Shown piece by piece: positions 23,553 to 35,090 of a stretch of DNA of 64,000 nucleotides. A program made the position numbers and the translations under genes. The notes beneath the pieces were generated by a model. The model was not told where the DNA came from. It worked only from the letters and a program-made list of their open reading frames with translations, and did no database searches. Each line of letters begins with the position of its first letter. The first letter of the stretch is position 1. Source of the stretch: Athripsodes cinereus (lineage: Eukaryota > Arthropoda > Insecta > Trichoptera > Leptoceridae); NCBI GenBank assembly GCA_947579605.1, contig OX388307.1, forward strand, positions 20,251,237 to 20,315,236. The letters run 5' to 3'.

Positions 23553-23755
23553 CAGAGGCCTAAGTCAATAACACACTTTCGCGTCACGTTCCCGCTTAGC
23601 GTTCGGGTGCAGACGATGTTGCGCCAAAGTGTTAATTTTCGTAACTATTGTGTATCTTAGCAACGAAATTGACATTTGCTTGCAACTTCGTCTATACTCG
23701 AACGTTAACGGAGCGGGAACGTGACGTGAAAGTGTGTTATTGACTCAGGCCTCTG
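23553..23755. mobile_element. Palindromic MITE, family CAGTGGCCTA, copy 1
   Basis: The inverted ends begin CAGAGGCCTAAGTCAATAAC on one side and CAGAGGCCTGAGTCAATAAC on the other, and pair over about 85 bp. The interior holds TGCAGACGATGTTGCG, corresponding to GACGACGTTGCGAGAA in the two other copies (43994 and 62874). No coding capacity. The 5-mer ACTGC lies on both sides, but at different offsets, so I do not assert a target duplication. Confidence 0.75.
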
Positions 23756-24040
23756 TACTGCATTGTCTATGCTCAATTTTGATGTAGGCTATCTTTGTTT
23801 CTATGATCAATCCCTTCTACCAATATTGTCGGTCGGTGGATGGCGCTGGTAGTAGCTGCCTGAAACCTCTGACGTCTCATTTTTCAAAATTAAATATTAT
23901 TATCTTATAATTGTTCAAATTAACAAAATTTTAATACATTTTTTTTAGTATCAATAGTTTTATAAAGTAAAATTTTTGGGTGTTATTATTTTTAAAATAG
24001 TTAAAAATTTCAAATTAAAAAATGTGAATATTAGTGAATA
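23756..24040. other. No feature supported
   Basis: A GC-richer patch GGTCGGTGGATGGCGCTGG at 23831-23849 sits in otherwise AT-rich sequence. I do not recognise it. Confidence 0.3.
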
Positions 24041-24238
24041 ATATTTGTGACAATTAATAATACCTTCAATTGGATCTCACATAAAATTTCACGCATTTTT
24101 ATCAAATTTATGACAATCACAATTGTGTTTTCAAAATTTAATAATAGTTAAATAAAAATAATAGTCGCCCTTGAGATGGTCTAGGGACTGTTAAACGGCG
24201 CCGGCGTCAAAACAAAATCATCCATAATCGTCATCATC
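24041..24238 (+). repeat. Dispersed repeat with (ATC)n end, copy 1
   Basis: It is about 85 percent similar by eye to 43668-43861, in the same orientation. Shared landmarks in order are AATAATACCTTCAATTGGA, GTTTTCAAAATTT, CGCCCTTGAGA(T/C)GGTC, TAGGGACTGTTAAACGGCG, CAAAACAAAATCATCCATAA, then a CATCATCATC end. The short-repeat tail suggests a retroposed SINE-like element. The head has no clear pol III promoter. Confidence 0.7.
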
Positions 24239-25296
24239 ATCAATATGTTACAATAAAGTGGTTGGGTTTTTGGATAGCTCCGAGTATTTTAATCTGAAAA
24301 TATCAAGACATTTTCACAAACCAGAAATAAAACATTATTCCCTAATATTCAATGAATATAAAATTTACTTTTGTTGGAAATAATAAACAATGATAGACAT
24401 GAATGCGATAAAAGGAAACCTTTTGATGGTACCGGTAATCTCCTTTAAAAACAATATCTAGAGGTAAATTATTTATACGAAGAGTCTATAAGTCTTACCA
24501 GCTAAAATATTTTCCTCGTTTTTAACATTCCACTAAAGTTAGATTATTTAACAACTATTTTCTGCCAACAGAAGATGAGAGAATTGGAAAAGTCTTAAAT
24601 GTATAAAGTAGAAATGCTATACAAAGCAAAAATTATGCTAAACCTACTCTTTTAATCATATAAATAAGTAGGTAAAAATGAAAAAATCTTGAATAAATTC
24701 TTGTTCAGAATATTAAAAACTTTTTTCTTTTTATTGTGTGTATTGATTCTTATACCAAATACTTCATTAGATAACTATAATGAAACAAGTAAAATCAATG
24801 TAAAAGGTAATAGAAAAAAGAAAATTAGATACATTTTAGGCAACATAAACCAATCTAGGCATTTTAATAAATATAAGGTCCTGCTTCATCCTGTAGGTCA
24901 CTAAGACGTCTTTTCGATAGTGTTAAAGATAGTATGCCTCATGCTGTAAAAAATGAGGTTATTTTCTTCTAACTAACATTCTTATTAGAAGGTAAAGATG
25001 AAACTAGCTTCCACATAGAATTCAAATCCTTTGCATAGAATCTCATTTTGGACGGATTCGTTTGTTATAAATTTATTCATTGCATTCTTCACTGTCATTC
25101 TTCATTTCAGTCATTTAACATAGCAATGTGAATTCTATTTACAATTAATATGCAGAGGGCGAGTTTATGGCTGTATTAGGATATCTTACAAATAATAAAA
25201 AATCATCAGATTTTTGAGTATAACAAAATAAATAGTAATCTTACATTCTTTCTTAATATATTTATTCATGAAAGTTGTTCATCTAATCTATTAATC
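24239..25296. other. No clear feature
   Basis: The fragment AGAGGGCGAGTTTATGG at 25154-25170 recalls the repeat at 42239-42290 but is too short to call. Nothing else is recognised. Confidence 0.35.
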
Positions 25297-25407
25297 TATA
25301 TCATCACAGCATATCTCACAAGTAGGATAGCCAGCAGACTAGCTGCATGTAATGGACTTGCAAGCCATCCTCTCCGTGCCAACAAAAATCAAGACATTCG
25401 TGAAAGC
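25297..25407 (-). repeat. SINE-like repeat with RTE-type 3' end, copy 2
   Basis: On the plus strand it reads ATCATCACAGCATATCTCAC, AAGTAGGATAGCCAGCAGAC, TAGCTGCATGTAATGGACTT, ATCCTCTCCGTGCCAAC. This is the same order as copies at 29107 and 54603. It abuts the minisatellite and RTE copy immediately to the right. Confidence 0.75.
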
Positions 25408-25608
25408 TATATTGAACTATATTGAATGTATAATGAAAGCTATAATGAACTATAATGAAAGCTATATGAACTATATGAAAAGCTATATGAAAGCTATAGC
25501 TATATGAACTATATGAAAATATATAAATATAAAATATAAAAGCTATATGAACTATATGAAAAGCTATATGAAAGCTATAATGAACTATAATGAAAGCTAT
25601 ATTGAATG
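25403..25608. repeat. Minisatellite of GAAAGCTATA / GAACTATA units
   Basis: About 200 bp of alternating GAAAGCTATA(AT) and GAACTATA(AT) blocks, with an imprecise 20-24 bp period and two larger near-identical blocks (25459-25501 and 25540-25580). The array lies exactly at the 5' junction of the RTE copy, and its units resemble the target sequence TATATTGAACTA. This suggests that the junction or duplicated target was amplified after insertion. Confidence 0.75.
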
Positions 25609-26263
25609 TATGGTCGTTGGAAAAGAGGAAGCGACTGCGAACATTGCCATAAATGGAGTGAGCATCAAACAAGTAAGTGAATTCGTGTACCTGGGCAGCA
25701 GAATAAACCAGGATGGACGCTCCAAATCGGAAATTGTAAGCAGAATAAACCAGGCAAGGATTGCCTTTAACAAAAAATCAAAGATATTGGAATCCCCAAA
25801 TATTGACTCAAGCGTAAGGAAGAACCTTACTAAAGCCTTTGTATGGAGCATTCTGCTTTATGGTTGTGAGACATGGACCATCAGCAAGAGTGAAAGCGGA
25901 CGGTTGGCGGCCTTTGAGATGTGGTGCTACAGACGCATGCTCAAGATCCATTGGTCGGAGCACGTCGAAAATGAAGAAGTATTAACCAGGGTAGGCGAAA
26001 AAAGGCAACTCCTTAAGAGAATCAGCCAACAACGAGCTAACTGGATTGGCCACAACATCAGGCATCCAGGACTACTCATCGCCATCGCAGAGGGTAAGAC
26101 CGAGGGGACAAATGGCAGAGGCCGACCAAGAGACGCATATATGGACCAACTGAAGAGAGACATGAACTGTGGCTCATACGTAGGGCTAAAAAGACTGGCT
26201 GAGAATAGAGACGAATGGAGAAGAAAAACCAAACTCGTTGCAGACCAATCCAGTGGATTGTAA
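25547..26263 (+). pseudogene. RTE ORF2 C-terminal fragment (238 codons)
   Basis: The frame is uninterrupted. Residues 1-21 are translated minisatellite (MNYMKSYMKA...), so the start codon is accidental; LINE sequence begins near residue 22 (MVVGKEE). Then come FVYLGS (about 46-51), ILLYGCETW (102-110), RANWIGHNIRH (163-173) and RGRPRDAYMDQL (191-202), in the order typical of the region after the RT domain in RTE/BovB-like LINEs. Endonuclease and RT catalytic motifs are absent, so no enzyme activity is expected. Confidence 0.8.
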
Positions 26264-26278
26264 CTCACTATATATATA
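25609..26278 (+). mobile_element. RTE-type LINE, 5'-truncated, (TA)n tail
   Basis: The copy carries the 3' third of a LINE reading frame and ends in a (TA)n tail at 26269-26280. A 12-bp repeat TATATTGAACTA lies at 25408-25419 and 26279-26290, as expected for target-primed insertion; the minisatellite would then sit inside the duplicated interval. The family differs from the copies at 31-32 kb and 37-38 kb (different protein sequence and tail). Confidence 0.75.
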
Positions 26279-26290
26279 TATATTGAACTA

Positions 26291-29106
26291 AAAATGTGAT
26301 TATTGAATCTTGGGCCATTTTTTGGGCCAATTCTATTCTACCTATTTATATTCTTATTGTGAAATATAAAAAAGAAACACACTTGCTGTAATAATATTGA
26401 ATCAATAAGTACCTACATACGCGTGACTCATAGTTATTAAGTATAAATGCTCAGAATAATAAAATAATAATTTAAAATAAAAGTATTTAATGATAAATGA
26501 AAATATCTCTGTTTATGTAAATATTGTCGTGTTATTTTTGAACACCAAATATTCCGATAGTCGAAAATGGAAATACTTGATTATGAAAAGGAAATGATAA
26601 GAAACATTTTTTCACGCAATGTTATGAATAATTCTATATGTACGTGCCTATCTGTATATAGAAGTCTTTTACTTCAACTTGGAGTGTATAATATACATAA
26701 TGTACCGGAATATGAAGGTATTATTTTTTTACTTATATTTTAAAAAAATATATGAATTTATCTGCTTTAAGTTAAAATATTCGTGTCGTAAATTATAAGA
26801 TTTTATAATAGGTATGACAAATGTAGAATGGTCTAATTGAGAATACATAAATCAACGATACGAGTAAGTTATTGTCATGATTGGAAGTGTAAAAATCAAA
26901 TTAATTATTGTGCAGCTTTCCAGTTAACAGCGCAACAATGTATCAAACCACAAATGGGATTGAAAATGGAGAAGCTTAACCTAATCGGTCTTCTGTAATT
27001 CCTCCTCATATATAATATTACATTCACAATTCGTACTTCTCTCACTGTTACCACAATATAAATCATTGATTTTCTTAGTTTGAGCTTGGTATAGTTTGAT
27101 ATATTATCGTAAAACATGAATAAATATTGAATATTAAATTCAATTCGATCGTTTTTTTTTAAATATGTATAACAAGTGAATTATAATTACCTATACTATG
27201 AATAACTAATATGGTTGATAAACAATTATTTTTTGAATGAAAATAACGTATTTTATCTGATTGACTTGTTTTCTTTTTTCTTCCAAGGCTATATGACTGC
27301 TGCAATATGAAAAAAGGACCCTTAACGCGAAGAAAAACTAGTGGGTGGAAAGTGTAAAATATTGTATTGAAAAATATAGAATAGACATAAAGAATGTCAA
27401 ATTATACAATTTTTATGTGATCCGACCATCCGTCCTCTGTCAATATTAGTATGGGCAATTTGTCAAGAAAGGGAGAGAAAAAAATGGTTTCTATGACGCC
27501 AATACACTATATACCACAATACAGTACCAGTACATAAATATACCTACATTGTTATCTAGCAACAATAGCGTCACATGGGATATTGCTTGTCAACAAGACG
27601 ATGACTGAGATATTTATTCAAGTCTTTAAATAATGTCGGCAAATATCACACAAAATAATACAGAAGAGCGTGAGAGACAGGAAAAAATAATCTAAAATGC
27701 TGAAAAAATTTATTATCTATTATTCACTCGGAATCAGTTGGATATTAGGGAAATATAGGGTAGGGAAAGTTAGGGAAAACTGAAAAAGAAAGAATATCGT
27801 AAGATGTATATTTACTATTTGAATGCCAGAAAAATAACACTTCGTAAAATAATATGTCAAAATGACAATATGTGTAATATCTCAATATTATACGTACAGA
27901 ATTATTTAAATAAAAATATCAGATTATTATGAGACACGGAACACAATGTAATATAATAAAACCATATTGCGTTTTGGATAAAAAAATGTTTTTTATGCAT
28001 TGTTTTCATTTTCTGTCTTGTAATGAATACAGAATCGATTGATTAAATAGCGAGATTTGATTAATGTATAATACTTTTAACATTATGTAACTAAAAATAT
28101 TTGATACTGATTGAATGAACGACACTTTGATTAGAAATAATGTTTCTAATAATAATATGTGTTTTACTATGTTTTTACGTGTAATTAGACAAAATCAACT
28201 GCTTACGATGATTCAATTTGTCTTTTAGAGAGAATTTAAAAACACTGTCAATATTTTGCGATACAAAAAATGGATTCATATTGTAAAATTTATTGACTCA
28301 TTGCAATTTAACAGCTCAAAATTTTTTTTCATTGAATTTTTAAAAATTACTTACACAGTTCAGAAATAGTCATGAATCTATAATAAATATTGGATTTACT
28401 AAGTCGTATAACCATATATAAAGATAGAATATTCCGATCAACTATTTTTTGAATTTATTAATGTTTTACCAATATGTAAGCACATCTCATACAGCTTCGC
28501 TATATTTGAAAAAAAAAACACATAGTTACACGTTCGTATTGATTTGGAGTTAGCGAGTTTAACAAACTACGTAAAATAAATAGAACGAACGTATCTATGT
28601 ACGGTCCGCCAGTCGATTATTTGCCGAGTGTAGTGTCCAATAGCAATTGAATAATGCCGTAAAAAATATATCATTTTTATTTACACCATGACAGTTACTA
28701 TGGGTATTCGTTGATTGTTATTCTATATTTTATACCTATTAGATGTTGATGCGAACTCATATTCTATATTTATTATTACCATAATGAATTAAAAAAATAC
28801 TTCTTCCTCACATTATATTCTTTATTGTGAAATCAAATAATTTTCACACCAAAAAAACTAATCAATAAGACTATCATATTTATTAATTTCGTGGAGCCCC
28901 AGCAAAGAATTGGTATCCCTATTTTACCGTATGTTTTCGAGTGTCCTATAAAAAACAGGTGATCAGAAAAATAAAGTAAAAATAATAATTTTTACTTTGT
29001 ACATATCTCTATATTATATCTTATTAAGGACTGTAAATGTGATCTAATAAGTATTTCAGTCTCTCCACTAAAAAGTGGCGATGTATTTATTTAAATGTTA
29101 GGTACG
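26291..29106. other. AT-rich DNA, no feature seen
   Basis: The minus frame at 26905-27117 shows no motif. I see no gene or mobile-element structure in this stretch. Confidence 0.4.
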
Positions 29107-29216
29107 AAATACCATCACGGTATATCCCACAAACGGGGTAGCCAGCAGACCAGCTGCATGTGATAAACATGCTAACTATCCTCTTTTTGCCAACAAAGAA
29201 TTAAGACATTTAGGAT
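29107..29216 (-). repeat. SINE-like repeat with RTE-type 3' end, copy 3
   Basis: Plus-strand order: ATACCATCACGGTATATCCC, ACAAACGGGGTAGCCAGCAG, ACCAGCTGCATGTGATAAAC, ATCCTCTTTTTGCCAAC, AAGACATT. Close to the consensus of the family. Confidence 0.75.
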
Positions 29217-30554
29217 GGTAAAAAAACAGGTAAAAAAAAAACAACTTTAAATACTGTAAAAATTAAAACAAATTTTCAGGACAAAAAATTCACCATGAAT
29301 ATATCAAATCCTGTATTTCCAAAAATAAAACACAATTTTTCAATATACCTATGGGCCAAAATATTAATATTCTCGATAGAGTTTGATGAAAGATTCAGTA
29401 CAATTTAACATAAGGAACTACTTTCAATCATATAACGTCAAAAGGTGCTTGATAAATTTGTACAGGGTGGAAACACTCTTCTTGAAAAGGATTGATGTGA
29501 GAATATTACATCGTAGAAATGAATTCAGTGATGAGTATAAACTACATCGCGTTTTGCACCTAAAGCTGTTATAAGTATTCAGGTAGCTGTTGCGAATTTT
29601 TATAAATACATCAATATCATCAAGTTAGGTGTTTGTTTTGGATTGTAATAAAGAAGCTTGAGACACTTTACCGAGAATGTTGTATTTAATAACCTACAAG
29701 TATGTTTTATATACTGATGTTGTTTTTTTTTCCTTAAAAATTTAAAACGAGAATAGCGAGCTCCTTTTCATTCGAAAAATTATCGTATTTTTGTAATGAT
29801 TATAGTAGATATATTATATTGTATGTAAATCTCTCTTTAATCGTTAAAAAACGCAAGTACCTATCAGTATTAAATAAACTTTAAAAGCTGTGTCTTACAA
29901 TTATACTTGTATTAAAAATTATAGCCTGGTAATCGACATAGGATACAAGTTTAATAGTTAATTAAAATCTTGAATATTAAAGAAAAGTAAATTTTTTATT
30001 CGATGCTGAATATGTGAATTTTCATTTTCCAACCCATATCCGTCAAACAAAGCGATCGAGTCATGTAATAATCATACTTATAATGTCCTCATCCATTTCA
30101 GAAGTCGGGAGGTTTTGGTGATGGGTTCATAATATATTATGATTTATTGCCTTCATAATTTTGAAGTCTGTACACAATCTTCTCGTTGAATTTCAAAATA
30201 TATAGATAATGATGTGAGGTAATCCGTACTCCATGTGAGATAATATTACACTGTACCTAAATCAAGAACTTTGATTTTTATGAAATGGGTTGACACGAAT
30301 TACAAATTTAAATAAGTTTTTGTTCTTTACAAAATTTACTGATACACACAGTTCTTCATCTACTTATAAAATTAACGCAGAAATGTATAAACCAATAAGC
30401 AATTAATCACACTCATTCAGATCCATTTGTGACATATTGCTCTTGATCCAAGCAAAAATATTGTAAACTCACAACGAAAAATCCAATCAATATCTAACTT
30501 TTTATACACTATAAACATCAAACATTTGGGGATATTAAAACCAAACAAATAGTT
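29217..30554. other. AT-rich DNA, no feature seen
   Basis: The frame at 29383-29574 has no recognisable motif. Nothing else is supported. Confidence 0.4.
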
Positions 30555-30770
30555 ATATGAAACTGAAGATATCGTTCGCTGGATCAGAAAGAGAAAACGG
30601 TTCAGGAAGGATCATGTGGACCGCATGAGTAGTAGGTAACAGAATAACCTACATCGCCGCGAACGAGACTCCACTAGGACGAAGATTGTCTGGAAGGCCA
30701 CCTAAAAGATGAAAGGATAGTTGGTCTTCAGTTCGCAAGAGATCTACTACAAGCAGAAGAAGAAATACAT
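30555..30770 (+). pseudogene. LINE 3' coding relic
   Basis: Across frames one reads RWIRKRKRRFRKDHVDRM, then ANETPLGRRLSGRPPKR, a TGA stop where W is expected, and KDSW. This is the WxxxRKxRWxxHVxRM...GRRxxGRPxKRWxD pattern of LINE C-terminal regions. Downstream AAGCAGAAGAAGAAAT resembles the A-rich end. It is an old broken fragment. Confidence 0.5.
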
Positions 30771-30980
30771 ACTTTCTTTCTGATTATTCTGTACATTAAT
30801 AATTGACTGTTACATTAAACTCGCAGTGTGTAAATTGAAACCTCTAAGTATATTTATATGAAAAAGTCTTTGGACAGTCATTCACAATGAGTACTTTTAT
30901 CATTTTAAATTAAATCCATATCGCTTAAATAATAATTATAAAGAATTCATGAAATACGTGTATATATAAATATGGACAAT

Positions 30981-31160
30981 TTGCAAAGCGCCGTTTACTC
31001 ATAACATGACCTCAAGGGCGCTGTATATCGTATCCATCACCCGAAACTCCCAGCAAAAAGGTGTGTCTTCAGCCCTCTTTTAAAACTCTCTCCATTCACC
31101 TCCTCTCGCAGACACAGAGGCAGCTTGTTCTAACATCTGGGACCCGCAACACTAAACGCA
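30981..31160 (-). pseudogene. L2/CR1-type LINE 3' end
   Basis: On the minus strand it reads FVAGPR, a degraded residue, NKLPLCLREEVNGESFKRGLK, then THLFAGSFG. This is the GPRxWNxLPxxLR...FKxxLKTHLF ending of L2, CR1 and related LINE reading frames. After it comes GCGCCCTTGAGGTCATG, then GGCGCTTTGCAAAT, the usual 3' untranslated end of that group. Only this tail remains. It represents a LINE lineage different from the RTE-type copies. Confidence 0.65.
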
Positions 31161-31863
31161 CTAAATGCTTCGAAAAAACTTATAAAGTTATGGTACATAA
31201 AACACAGGTATATTATTTTCATCTGTAATAGATTAAGCATGATGTAAAAGAATGATATACTCCCTGAAAAAACAAAACAACAAAATATTAAGTAAGTATG
31301 GACGTTCATCTATAATACTTTGGCTGTTAGTATGTATTATAATACCTTTGGGAAATCATAAACAAGAGTTTAAAAGAATGAGATAAGCACTACGAAAAGA
31401 ATAAACGATATTGTTATTAAATATAAAATGTTTGTATATCTACATAGGTATATTGTATAAATATGTAGGGATACACTATTGATTAGTTAAACCATATTGG
31501 ATTATTATGTTATGTAGAAACCCATTTCATCTCCTTTATGACTTCGTGAAGTACAACATTATTAAATTATGGGAACGTAATAATACACAGATATGAAACC
31601 AGTCAATTATTTGAGTAATGAACAATCAAATGTGATGGTAGAAATAAGGTGATTTCATTAATATCACAATGAATTACTATGAATCACAATGCTCATTACT
31701 ACTATTATACTTTCTACAAAATCATCAGATAGACTGATATCTGAGATGTATACTGTATACCTACTTGTCGTTGTGAAGCACCTTTTTTTATCAAAAATAA
31801 TTCATTAAATCTTGAAAATATCGGACCCAAGACCTTGTGCTATATTGTTAGCAATAATTGTGT
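31161..31863. other. AT-rich DNA, no feature seen
   Basis: No gene, RNA or repeat recognised. Confidence 0.4.
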
Positions 31864-31875
31864 TAGTGTTACAAA
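31864..31875. repeat. Target-site duplication, left
   Basis: TAGTGTTACAAA, repeated exactly at 32631-32642 on the other side of the RTE copy. Confidence 0.9.
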
Positions 31876-32630
31876 CAAAGAGTGATTTTTGAAAGATTTA
31901 GTGGTGTTTGAAAGAGGAAGTGAGAGAACAGTATGCCAGGTAATGATTGACAACGAAGTGTTAGAGCAAGTTGACGAATGTGTGTACTTAGGTAGTTTGT
32001 TCACGAGAGATGGGAAGTGTGAAAGCGATATTGAAAGGAGAAAAGTTGCTGGCAATAAGGTAAATGGTGCAATCCGACCAATAATTGCAAATAGAAACAT
32101 ATCCACCACAGCTAAAAGGTTTGTGCACTTTGCTATCTTAGTGCCAACACTTATGTATGCAAGTGAGACGTGGACATGGTTAAAGAAGGATGAAAGTGGC
32201 ATAAATGCAGTTGAAATGAGATCGTTGAGAAGGATGTGTGGTAAAAGTCTGAGAGATCGTGTGCGTAACAGTGATATACGAAAGGAATGTGGAATGAAAG
32301 TTGGTGTAATAACAAGGATAAATGTAAATAAGTTAAGATGGTTTGGGCACGTGGAAAGAATGAATGAGGACAGAATGACTAAGAAGATATATTTGGCTGA
32401 GAGGAATGGTGCTCGGAGACGTGGACGTCCGAGGATTAAACGGCAAGATCATTTAAATCAAATCTTACAGGACGGTCACGTGTTGAGCACATTGAACAGG
32501 AGAGCATGCATGAGGAATTGTATGACAGTGACGGAAGCGAAAGATGTATGCAAGGATAGAAAGAAGTGGCGCTCGATCCTTTCTGCCTACCCCGCGAGAG
32601 AAGCGGCGTGATGGTATGTATGTATGTATG
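31876..32630 (+). mobile_element. RTE-type LINE, 755 bp, perfect 12-bp target duplication
   Basis: A 5'-truncated LINE copy bounded by an exact 12-bp repeat TAGTGTTACAAA. The 3' end reads GCGGCGTGATGG followed by (TATG)n, i.e. a short-repeat tail rather than poly(A), as is usual for RTE elements. The reading frame is unbroken and the duplication perfect, so the insertion is probably recent. The frame, end sequence and tail relate it to the copies at 37-38 kb. Confidence 0.9.
31889..32611 (+). pseudogene. RTE ORF2 C-terminal fragment (240 codons)
   Basis: The fragment covers the region downstream of the RT catalytic core. LVVFERGS (4-11) and CVYLGSLF (31-38) open it, LVPTLMYASETW (84-95) corresponds to the ILLYGCETW motif, then NKLRWFGHVERM (147-158) and RRRGRPRIK (176-184), ending WRSILSAYPAREAA. 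The start Met is just the first ATG in a truncated copy; the element's own start lies far upstream and is missing. No YADD or endonuclease motifs are present, so no activity is expected. The 120-codon minus-strand frame over it is a shadow. Confidence 0.85.
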
Positions 32631-32642
32631 TAGTGTTACAAA
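32631..32642. repeat. Target-site duplication, right
   Basis: TAGTGTTACAAA, exact copy of 31864-31875. Confidence 0.9.
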
Positions 32643-33693
32643 GTAACAAAAATGATCGACTTTGATGGTTTAAACATATTGTCTGCTATCCGACATGACA
32701 CCAAAAAATCTTTTGTAAAAAAGTAAAAGACTAGTTCCATTTCAGTATTCTGTAGAATACATAGCCTGTGATTTATTATTTCCATTTTAATGTTGATACG
32801 TGGTAAGATGGAAGACATCACTTTACAGTGGTAACCTTGCCACTGCATATCGTCCTAGTTTTTTTTTTATATTCTATATTGTTTTGTTAACACTGTTATA
32901 TAATGATGATGTGCACAAAGAATAAATAAATAAATAAGATACTATCTTTAAGTATAGTATTAAAACATCGATAATATAATACGATGCACAAAAAACGGAA
33001 TTTCGTCAAGATCTATTAAAGTTAGTTTTGTCTAAATAATGTTCTGCCTATCCAACTTTGTTAGGTGAAATCTTTTAATATCTACTTAAACTCAATTAAC
33101 TGCCTAATATATACCTACATATTATGTATAATCTATTCAATAATGGATGCCCTATTTGGTCAATTTATAAGTATTGATCATCATATTAAGTGACGTATTC
33201 AATCTATGTTTTTAACTCGATAGCGTTAATTTTCATATAGTTTCAATTATTTTAAAATAGGTACCTGAAATTTTTTAAACAGCGCATGTAAATTTTAATT
33301 CACGCCTGAAAACGCCATGAAATTTTTGTTTCATGCCAAATTTATTAACAAACTTCCATCAATGAATTAATAAGGGATAATGAAAACTCAGTTTCCGTTT
33401 GATAAAATTATAAATTTTCAAACAAGTCGTTAACTATTTGTAATGTCTTATGCAACAATATTCCAATCCATACCAATCAGACATTGAATAATTGACGTTT
33501 TGCATTGAATCAATGTCAACAGTTCTGTGGATTGTGAGAAAATAAATGAAATTAATAGAGATAATAAATTTTAGGACGGTTTAAGTATTTATCAAAGCAA
33601 GGCAACTGGTTTTCAGTGCTAAAAAGTGCAAAAAAACATATTTGCCTTCAGATTTTTTTAGTTTAAATCATAACGCTATCTATCAATCTCTCT
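32643..33693. other. AT-rich DNA, possible retroelement tail
   Basis: An AATAAATAAATAAATAAG run at 32922-32939 looks like the tail of an old retroposed element (its body would be about 32850-32920, TTGTTAACACTG...). No body is recognisable. Confidence 0.3.
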
Positions 33694-33860
33694 ATACCAT
33701 CACTGCATTTACCACAAACGGGGGTAACCAATGGACTTAATGCATGCAATGAACATACAGGCCGCCATTTCTGCGGTTCAAAGGATATTTAGAACGGGCG
33801 GTATCTGGCGGGACTCTTGCTGAATTAAAAATGTGAAATATCTAATTCATGACATTTTAC
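33694..33860 (-). repeat. SINE-like repeat with RTE-type 3' end, copy 4
   Basis: It reads TATACCATCACTGCATTTAC, CACAAACGGGGGTAACCAA, then GCCGCCATTTCTGCGGTTCA, AATTAAAAATGTGAAAT. The right part is shared with copy 5 (35368) but not with the shorter copies, which suggests a subfamily with a longer body. Confidence 0.65.
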
Positions 33861-34680
33861 GAAAAAATTTTACATTTCACAAAACACTCGAAAACTTAGA
33901 ATAATCCATGTTTGTTGTTTAAGCAACACATTAATCTTGTTAACACGTTCAGTATAATAACATTTGACAATATTATGCATCACATTAATCAGTGCACTGT
34001 TAACGCTCGACAGATTATTATTCTGTTCCCATAGTTCCTAACTATTATTATATTAATCATATATTACAGATGTTACCAAACCTATTTATGACCATTTTAC
34101 TACTTTAGTATTGACTTGCAATAGAGTTAAATGCAATTTAAATTTACCAATTCACAATGTCAATTATTATTGATTCTGCCTAATAGCAGAAATAATTGCA
34201 TTTCAAATTGTATGCACATTTTACTTGAAAATTATTATTAAAATATAAATAAAAAGAAACAAACATTTGCCAAAAATTCCTGAGAAGTTTTCGCATTTAC
34301 TTAAAAAAATACAGATGGATGGCAATTCATCTCTAGAATAAGTATGATAAATTGACAACCCTCTTAAAGAAATAAAGTTGTATACTTTTACAAATTTCTC
34401 AGTGAGTGTCTTCTTAACTGCTGTTCATTCCATGATATAAATTATAATATGCGATATCTTGGATGTTTATTATTTGAGAATGAATATTGTCTGTATTTAT
34501 CTATTAAACTGTCGTATCTGACATTTTTGGCAAAATCGAGTTATGATCACCAATGTGTATTTATATGTGCCCCGCATGTTCTCACTGAAGATCACACCTG
34601 TAACTCTTACCGTTATTCTGGAGTAGCCTTCTGATTTGTTGTCGTATTTATGAATTATTCAAAATAAACACACCATTCAG
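33861..34680. other. AT-rich DNA, no feature seen
   Basis: The frame at 34449-34634 shows no motif; I see nothing else. Confidence 0.4.
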
Positions 34681-35090
34681 GCACTGGTGGCTCTCGGGCT
34701 CGCGCCCTCGGAACGCAAATTAACACGTTTCTGGACACCTCACCTCGGCCTTCTGTTACTACCAATTTGTACACATAATTCATTTATTCGGTATTATTTC
34801 TGTTTTATTACTTGTGTTATTCTTGTCCTGTTCTATGTATTCTTATTTTTTTTTACTACATTGTTATTATTTTATATTTTATTAAATAAACATCTTTCAA
34901 AAAGGACATTGAAGAGAGAGTGTTGCTTAAAAGATTCCCACGATGGCGGTTTTGGCCGGTTGGCCCTTCAGGCCTGCCCAAAGGCCCGCCCGTGGAGGAC
35001 AAATTTAGTTTAATTATGCGGATGAATAGGAGTTCACAACTCCTGAGATATCCGGGTGGAGGTGGGTCTCTCTTCAATATTCTAAATAAA
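34681..35090 (+). repeat. Unclassified repeat, end shared with 60017-60070
   Basis: GC-richer ends (CTCGGGCTCGCGCCCTCGG at 34693-34711; CCCTTCAGGCCTGCCCAAAG near 34964) flank a T-rich centre ending in ATTAAATAAA. The last part, ATATCCGGGTGGAGGTGGGT then CTCTCTTCAA (35048-35078), recurs inverted at about 60030-60058. It looks like a composite of LINE or other repeat ends. The frames over it (34687-35013 and others) are not convincing as genes. Confidence 0.4.

Noticed and set aside
23545..23763. 8-bp target duplication for the palindromic MITE at 23553
   Set aside because: AAACTGCT and TACTGCAT share ACTGC but at different offsets, so no exact duplication can be claimed.
25316..25672. 118-codon minus-strand frame with repeated FHIAFHIVHIAF-type blocks
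   Set aside because: It is the translated minisatellite and SINE-like repeat; the repetition comes from the DNA array, not from a protein domain.
31840..32202. 120-codon minus-strand frame
   Set aside because: Shadow of the RTE frame 31889-32611.
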